This document shows positions 58,969 to 64,000 of a DNA stretch of 64,000 nt, in pieces (within the stretch, counting starts at the first letter, position 1; every line of letters starts with the position of its first letter). Location: positions 7,358 through 71,357 of the forward strand of contig JBHJGX010000025.1 of NCBI GenBank assembly GCA_050331395.1. The letters run 5' to 3'. The stretch is from Thermohalobaculum sp050331395 (GTDB taxonomy: Bacteria > Pseudomonadota > Alphaproteobacteria > Rhodobacterales > Rhodobacteraceae). Below the pieces are notes generated by a model. That model was not told the origin of the DNA. It saw nothing but the letters and a program-made list of their open reading frames with translations, and searched no databases. The position numbers and the translations under genes are program-made.

Positions 58969-60662
58969 CAGGCGATCTCGTCTGGGAAATGTTGCATCAC
59001 GTGGCGGATCGGGTTGGGCGCTGCCTGACCGAGCCCGCAGATCGAGGCATCGGCCATCACGTCGCAAAGCTCGTCGAGAAGCGGCTGGTCCCAGCTGTCC
59101 GCTTCCATGAGCTTCACGGCCTTCTCGCAGCCGACCCGGCAGGGGGTGCACTGCCCGCAGCTTTCGTCCTCAAAGAACCGCAGCATGTTGAGCGCCGCGT
59201 CGCGGGCGCGGTCCCGGTCCGAGAGGACGACCACCGCGGCCGAGCCGATAAAGCTGCCATGGGGCTGGAGCGTGTCGAAATCGAGGGGCACATCTGACAG
59301 TGCGGCCGGCAGGAGGCCCGAGGACGGCCCACCCGGCTGATAGGCGCGGAAGCTCTGTCCCTCGGCCATACCGCCCGCGGCCTCGATGATGTCCGAGATC
59401 GTCGAGCCGGCCGGCAACAGGTAGACGCCCGGGCACGCGACCCGGCCCGAAACCGAATAGCTGCGCAGCCCGCGGCGGCCGTTCTTCTCGACCGTGTTCA
59501 AGATCTCCGGCCCCTCGCGGCAGATCCGGGCGATCCATTTGAGCGTTTCCACGTTGTGCACGAGGGTCGGCCGACCGAAGACGCCCACCTGCGCCACGTA
59601 GGGCGGGCGATGGCGCGGCAGCCCGCGTTTGCCCTCGATCGACTCGATCATCGCGCTCTCTTCGCCGCAAATATAGGCGCCCGCCCCGCGGCGAAGATCG
59701 AGAAAACCCGAGCGCACCAGCCCCGCCTCTTCGAGTGCGGCGATCTCGCGGCGCAGAACCTCGATGGCGGCAGGGTATTCGTCCCGCATATAGAGGAAGC
59801 AGGTCTCGGCCTCGATCGCCCAGGCGGCGATCAGCACGCCCTCGAGGAAAAGATGCGGCCGGCGTTCGAGCCAGTAGCGATCCTTGAACGTGCCGGGCTC
59901 GCCTTCGTCGCCGTTCACCGCCAGATAGCGCGGCCCGGGTTCGGCGCGCACGAAAGACCATTTCTTGCCCGACGGGAAGCCCGCGCCGCCGAGACCGCGC
60001 AGACCGGCCTCCAGCAGGGTCTCTTGGACACTCTCGGGCGTGCTCGCCCCGTCGCGATAGGCGATCAGGGTCTCATAGCCGCCCTCGGCCACATAAGCAT
60101 CGAGGCCCTCATAGGCAGGGATGCGCGGCTCGAAGGCCTTTGCGGCGATCGCCTCGGCAATCGCGTCGGGCGTGGCGTGGTCGATGTGGTTGTGCCCGAG
60201 TTCGACGACGGGCGCAGTGTCGCAGCGGCCCATGCAGGGCGCCCGGACGACGCGGACCGCGGCCGGGTCGTGGCCCGCTTCGAGCGCGGATTTGAGCGCG
60301 GCCGCCCCGGCGAGCTCGCAGGCGAGCGAGTCGCAGACCCGGATCGTGAGCGCGGGCGGCGGCGTCTCGCCTTCGCGCACCACGTCGAAATGCGCATAAA
60401 ATGTCGCAACCTCGTAGACCTCGGCCTGGGCGAGGCGGAGCTCTTCGGCGAGCGCCCGCAGATGCGCGGCCGACAGGTGCCCATGGGCGTCCTGGATCAG
60501 GTGCAAAAACTCGATCAGCAGATCGCGCCGCCGCGGACGGTCGCCGAGAAGCCGCCGGATCTCGGTCAGCGCCGCGTCCTCGAGCTGACGCCCTTTCGGC
60601 GTGTGCCGGCCCTTGCCCACGCCTTTTTTCCAGACACCGGCTCGTTCGTCGAGCGGGCTCAT
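58968..60662 (-). CDS. fdsB: Fused formate dehydrogenase gamma-beta subunit (FdsG-FdsB)
   Basis: This 564-residue protein is a fusion of the 24-kDa type (FdsG; residues about 1-165) and 51-kDa type (FdsB; about 170-564) subunits that normally are separate. The FdsG half holds four Cys ligands of a [2Fe-2S] cluster (CDSLAC and CMGRCD). The FdsB half has the NADH/FMN site (GLGGAGFPSGKKWSF) and the [4Fe-4S] ligands SCGQCTPCRVGC. It passes electrons from the alpha subunit to NAD+. ATG 60662 has AGGAGG six bases upstream. Confidence 0.93.
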   Translation of the reverse strand: MSPLDERAGVWKKGVGKGRHTPKGRQLEDAALTEIRRLLGDRPRRRDLLIEFLHLIQDAHGHLSAAHLRALAEELRLAQAEVYEVATFYAHFDVVREGETPPPALTIRVCDSLACELAGAAALKSALEAGHDPAAVRVVRAPCMGRCDTAPVVELGHNHIDHATPDAIAEAIAAKAFEPRIPAYEGLDAYVAEGGYETLIAYRDGASTPESVQETLLEAGLRGLGGAGFPSGKKWSFVRAEPGPRYLAVNGDEGEPGTFKDRYWLERRPHLFLEGVLIAAWAIEAETCFLYMRDEYPAAIEVLRREIAALEEAGLVRSGFLDLRRGAGAYICGEESAMIESIEGKRGLPRHRPPYVAQVGVFGRPTLVHNVETLKWIARICREGPEILNTVEKNGRRGLRSYSVSGRVACPGVYLLPAGSTISDIIEAAGGMAEGQSFRAYQPGGPSSGLLPAALSDVPLDFDTLQPHGSFIGSAAVVVLSDRDRARDAALNMLRFFEDESCGQCTPCRVGCEKAVKLMEADSWDQPLLDELCDVMADASICGLGQAAPNPIRHVMQHFPDEIA

Positions 60663-60752
60663 CGGCACCTCCTCGCTTGGATTGCCATAAGACGCTCGCC
60701 GACTGCCCGTCCGCGCGCAAATCGAAAGTGGCGATGGCGCGGTCCGCCTGGG

Positions 60753-61658
60753 TTATGGTGCGCTGCGGGAAGGTCGTACCCCGCCGCTCAGAACGGCGCG
60801 GAGGGCCCGGACCGCCGGCGGCTCGGGCGCGCGTTCGAGGGTGACGAGCCCAACCGGCGTCTCGATCCGCGGCGCGACGAGCGGCAAGGCGACGGTCTCG
60901 CCCGAGAGCGTAAAGGCCGACGCCAGCACCTCGGGCGCGATGGTCGCGGCGACCCCGGCGGTCACCTGCAGGAGCGCGGTCGTGAAGGTGTTGCTCTCCA
61001 TCACCGGCCGCGCCGAGACGCCCGCCGCCGCGAAGGCCTCGTCGAGGATCCGCCGGTTCCGCATGTTGGGCGTGAGGAGCGCGAGCGGCAACGCCGCCGC
61101 CTCGGCCCAGCTCGCCTCGCCCGCTGCCCGCGGCGCCAAGGCGGCCGGCACCAACAACACGTAGCGTTCGGCATAGATCGGCTCGACCCGGCTCGCGGCC
61201 GGACGCTCGATATCCAGGTAGGTCAGGCCCGCATCGAAGGAGTAGTCCTCGAGCCCCGCGCGGATCTCGGTCGAGGAGGCCGAGAGGATCCGGATTACGA
61301 GCCGCGGATGCACGGCCCGCAACAGGACCGGCACCCGGGCGGCGTAGCTTAGCGCCGACGGCACCGCACCGAGGGTGAGTTGGCCCTCGAGCGCGCCCTT
61401 CGCCTCGTCGATATCCTGTCGCAACCCCTCCAGGTCGGCGAGCATCTTGCGGGCCCAAGCGAGGGCGATCTCCCCCTCGCGCGTGAGCCCGTGATAGCGG
61501 TTGCCGCGCTTGACCACGGCAACCCCGAGCGCGTGTTCGAGATTGCGGATCCGCGCCGAGAAGGCGGGCTGAGAGATCCCGCAGGCCTCGGCGGCGCGGG
61601 CGAAATGGCCGTGGCGCGCGAGGGCCGAAAGGAGCTCCATGTCGCGCAGATCGGGCAT
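60753..61658 (-). CDS. LysR-family regulator upstream of fds
   Basis: This 301-residue LysR-type protein has an N-terminal winged helix (MELLSALARHGHFARAAEAC, then ISQPAFSARIRNLE) and a two-part effector-binding domain. It is transcribed in the same direction as the fds operon and is 90 bp upstream of fdsGB, so it could regulate it by autoregulated read-through. The inducer is expected to be formate or a related signal by position only. Family similarity does not identify the ligand. Confidence 0.9.
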   Translation of the reverse strand: MPDLRDMELLSALARHGHFARAAEACGISQPAFSARIRNLEHALGVAVVKRGNRYHGLTREGEIALAWARKMLADLEGLRQDIDEAKGALEGQLTLGAVPSALSYAARVPVLLRAVHPRLVIRILSASSTEIRAGLEDYSFDAGLTYLDIERPAASRVEPIYAERYVLLVPAALAPRAAGEASWAEAAALPLALLTPNMRNRRILDEAFAAAGVSARPVMESNTFTTALLQVTAGVAATIAPEVLASAFTLSGETVALPLVAPRIETPVGLVTLERAPEPPAVRALRAVLSGGVRPSRSAP

Positions 61659-61737
61659 CGTGGCGGCCTCGCGGCGGGGCCCGTTCCGGGCGGCGGCGTC
61701 AGCTTACCGGCTGCCCGCGCCGAGGGCGAGGCGCGTC

Positions 61738-63873
61738 TCACAGAAAGGCCCAGTCGCCGGGCGCGATCTCGGCGAGCGCGGCGACGCCGGGCGAGCCGCG
61801 CAGGTTCTCGGGGCTGAGGGCGAACGCCAGCAGCAGATCGGACGGCCCGGTCCCGGGGCGCGCAATGACGCCCTGCCAATGGGCGAGCCCGGCCTCGTCG
61901 CCCGGTCGGTCGAGCACGTTCTCGTAGAGTTGCGCGACCAGATCCACATCGTCGAGCCTGTCGGGCGGGCCGAAGGCGCGGGCGAATTCGGGGTTGTGGA
62001 GAAAGCTCTCGGCGACCGCACGGAGGGACGCTCCCTCGCCGACGCGGCCGATCCAGTAATTGAGCCCGGCCAGGTCGATGGCGCCGTCCCGGTCGAGGGC
62101 GGCCTCGTAGAGATAGGCGACCGTTTGCGCCTGCCCCCGGGTGACGGCGGGGGTGCCGGGCTCCGGCTCGACCAGGAGGTCGACCCGCGCCTCGCGCCGC
62201 GCGCCCGAGCCGTCCGCGACCGTGTAGACGAAGCTGTCGACCCCGGAGAACCCGCGATCCGGTCGATAGAAGAGCGCGCCGTCCGCCAAGAAAGCCGTGC
62301 CATGGGCGGGCGCGTCGACCCCTCTCAGGGCCAGCGGCCCGCCGTCGCCCGGCCGGTCGTTGCCGAGCGCGTCGATTGCGGTCGTCGTCTCGACCGACAC
62401 CCCGGCGATGTCGTCGACCGCCTCAGGCCCGTCCTCGATGATCCCGACGGCATAGAGCGTGTCCGAGGCATTCGCGCCCGCGGCATTCTCGAGCGCCGAG
62501 AGCACGAGCACCACCGTCTCGGCGCCCTCGGCGATGTCGTCGGGCATCAGCGGGATGTCGATCTTTGTCTCACGCGCGCCCGCAGGGATCTCGAAGCGGC
62601 CCGCGCGCGGCACGAAATCTGCGCCCGCCTCGGCTGTGCCCGGCAAGACCTCGAACCGCCCGGCGACCGGCGCCGCGGCGGGCGCGTCGGTCTCGAGCGT
62701 AAAGCGGAGGGCGCCGTCCGCGCCCTCGGGCTCCGCCGCCGTGACGTCGGCGACCCAAAGGTGGAGCGGCGCCGCATGAGGCGCGTCGTCGTCGAGGATC
62801 GTCCCCGTCGCCCGGAGGGTCGCAACCCCGCCCGGCAGCGCCGCACCGTCCACGCGGGCGATCTCGAGCGTGAGGCTCTCGTCCCCTTCGGCCCGGTCGT
62901 CCGCCTCGATGAGAACGGTCAAGCGCTGGCTCGTCGCGCCGGCCGGGATCACGATCCGATTGTCGCGGGCCAGGTAGTCTTCGCCGACCCGGGCCGTGCC
63001 GTCGGCGGTGCGCGCGTGAAAGGCCACGTCCTCCGCGGCGGGCGCCGTCAGCGAAATGACGAAATCGAGGGTCGGGCGGCCCGTATCGCCCTCGCGCTGG
63101 TGGATTGGCGCGACCGAGAGCACCGGCAGCCCGTCGTCGGCATCGTCGTCGCGGATCGTGAGACGCCCGAAGGCGCCGGCGGCCCCGTCGGAGAGGACCG
63201 CGCCTCCGCCGGTTGCGACGAGCCCGAGGATCGCGTCCGGCCCGGGGAGCGCGTCGCCCGCGACGGAAAGCGGGATCGGGACGGCGGTCTCGCCGGCCGG
63301 GATCGTCACGGCCATGGAGAGGGGCACGACCGGGGCCGTGCCGCCCAAATCGACGATTGTGACCCAAAGCGCCAGGTCGCTCTCGAGCGGGCGGGAAAGC
63401 CTGATCGGGACAGTGATCAGTCCGGGTCCGTCGCCTTCGAGAACCGTGACATCCTCGAAGAAGAGCGCGGGCCGGTCCTCCCCGTCGTCGTCAAGTACGA
63501 GGCCCGTTGCCCGGGCAAAAGGCGCACCGCCCGCGAAGACCGCGCCCGAGAGATCGCGAAGCTCGAGAAACACCGTCTCGTCGCCTTCCGCCGCGCTCCC
63601 CGGATCGATGGAGACGGGGATCACCGCCTCGGTCGCGCCGGGTGGGATCGTGATGCGGTCGTAGAGGGGAACGACGTCGAAGCCCTCGAAGGCGGTGCCC
63701 GAGACCGTATCGGCCCGGACCTCGACGGGGTGCGCGGCGGGCTCGGACAGGCGGAGCAGGAAATCGAGGGTCGGGCGGCCGCTGTCGCCCTCGATCCGCA
63801 CGGCATCGGCGATCGTCAGAACCGGTACCGTCGATCCGCCCGCGCCCGCACCGCCATTTGCCGCTCCATCCAT
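61738..63873 (-). CDS. Calx-beta repeat protein with C-terminal DUF4214
   Basis: This 711-residue Ala/Asp-rich protein lacks a signal peptide. It contains four Calx-beta-type beta-sandwich modules (DDDGEDRPALFF, DDDADDGLPVLSV, DDDAPHAAPLHLW end markers; repeated EGDETV-like and GRPTLDF motifs), then a cadherin/Ig-like module (DALGNDRPGDGGPLAL) and a DUF4214 domain at about residues 600-711 (YLYEAALDRDGAIDLAGLNYWIGR). Such proteins are often exported by type I systems and bind calcium or act in adhesion; this is inferred. It has no classical GGxGxD block. The ribosome site is weak, so the start is uncertain. The next 127 bp (63874-64000) contain no gene I can support. Confidence 0.85.
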   Translation of the reverse strand: MDGAANGGAGAGGSTVPVLTIADAVRIEGDSGRPTLDFLLRLSEPAAHPVEVRADTVSGTAFEGFDVVPLYDRITIPPGATEAVIPVSIDPGSAAEGDETVFLELRDLSGAVFAGGAPFARATGLVLDDDGEDRPALFFEDVTVLEGDGPGLITVPIRLSRPLESDLALWVTIVDLGGTAPVVPLSMAVTIPAGETAVPIPLSVAGDALPGPDAILGLVATGGGAVLSDGAAGAFGRLTIRDDDADDGLPVLSVAPIHQREGDTGRPTLDFVISLTAPAAEDVAFHARTADGTARVGEDYLARDNRIVIPAGATSQRLTVLIEADDRAEGDESLTLEIARVDGAALPGGVATLRATGTILDDDAPHAAPLHLWVADVTAAEPEGADGALRFTLETDAPAAAPVAGRFEVLPGTAEAGADFVPRAGRFEIPAGARETKIDIPLMPDDIAEGAETVVLVLSALENAAGANASDTLYAVGIIEDGPEAVDDIAGVSVETTTAIDALGNDRPGDGGPLALRGVDAPAHGTAFLADGALFYRPDRGFSGVDSFVYTVADGSGARREARVDLLVEPEPGTPAVTRGQAQTVAYLYEAALDRDGAIDLAGLNYWIGRVGEGASLRAVAESFLHNPEFARAFGPPDRLDDVDLVAQLYENVLDRPGDEAGLAHWQGVIARPGTGPSDLLLAFALSPENLRGSPGVAALAEIAPGDWAFL

Positions 63874-64000
63874 GGGCGGGAAGATCGCGCGGCCATGGTT
63901 AAGGTCGCGTTAACGGAGCGCGGTGCACCACCCAGGCCCACTCGGGCCCGGATCGGTGCGATGCCTCTCCAAAGGGCGCGCGGGGTCGGCGGGCGGGGGC

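Overview
The window is GC-rich, densely coding DNA from an alphaproteobacterium, most likely a member of the Rhodobacterales. This is inferred from a photoactive yellow protein (PYP) locus with Tyr-specific ammonia-lyase and p-coumarate CoA ligase genes, a Rhodobacter-type gas vesicle cluster, a TauR/Xsc sulfonate locus, an Fds-type formate dehydrogenase and several RTX-type secreted proteins. No rRNA, tRNA or CRISPR array was recognised.

Layout. 0-5.5 kb: an FMN-dependent hydroxy-acid oxidase, a serralysin-like RTX metalloprotease and an EamA transporter. 5.5-12.5 kb: a peptide-modification locus with a transglutaminase-like/DUF2126 protein, divergent from a circularly permuted ATP-grasp, an alpha-E protein and the proteasome-like hydrolase Anbu. 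12.5-31.3 kb: the most remarkable part, a light-sensing and buoyancy supercluster. It holds tal (reverse strand), then on the forward strand an unknown gene, pyp, two small unknown paralogues, pcl, a membrane-anchored coiled-coil protein, a third paralogue, gvpN, a small ORF, gvpO, gvpJ, gvpH, four gvpF/L-type genes, gvpG, a Cdc48-like double AAA ATPase, a short gvpA-family gene, gvpK, a coiled-coil gene, gvpA, a helix-hairpin-helix protein and a chemotaxis-type transducer. Most junctions from gvpN on are 4-bp ATGA/GTGA overlaps, so the genes are probably translated as one unit. The tal-pyp-pcl half is clearly richer in A+T than its surroundings.

31.3-33 kb: a decayed IS630-family element and a very AT-rich non-coding stretch. 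33-36.3 kb: tauR and xsc (sulfoacetaldehyde acetyltransferase). 36.3-41.7 kb: an Opp/Dpp-type ABC importer. 42-45.7 kb: a reverse-strand operon of a GMC oxidoreductase, an enolase-superfamily enzyme and an EamA transporter. 46-49.7 kb: an amidoligase/glutamine-amidotransferase pair and an amidase. 49.9-53.1 kb: a subtilisin-like RTX protease with a PrcB-like small partner. 53.1-55.5 kb: an NsrR-like Rrf2 regulator behind an FNR-type box, a universal stress protein and a sulfotransferase. 55.7-61.7 kb: a formate dehydrogenase operon (LysR, fused fdsGB, GNAT, fdsA). 61.7-63.9 kb: a Calx-beta/DUF4214 surface or secreted protein.

How the genes fit together. TAL would make p-coumarate from tyrosine, PCL would activate it, and PYP would bind it at Cys68, giving a blue-light sensor. 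The gas vesicle genes on the same strand and the adjacent transducer, which has almost no periplasmic domain, suggest that light input is tied to buoyancy and/or taxis. Two copies of a roughly 210-230 bp element able to form a long hairpin lie in the gene-free gaps near 41.9 and 48.1 kb.
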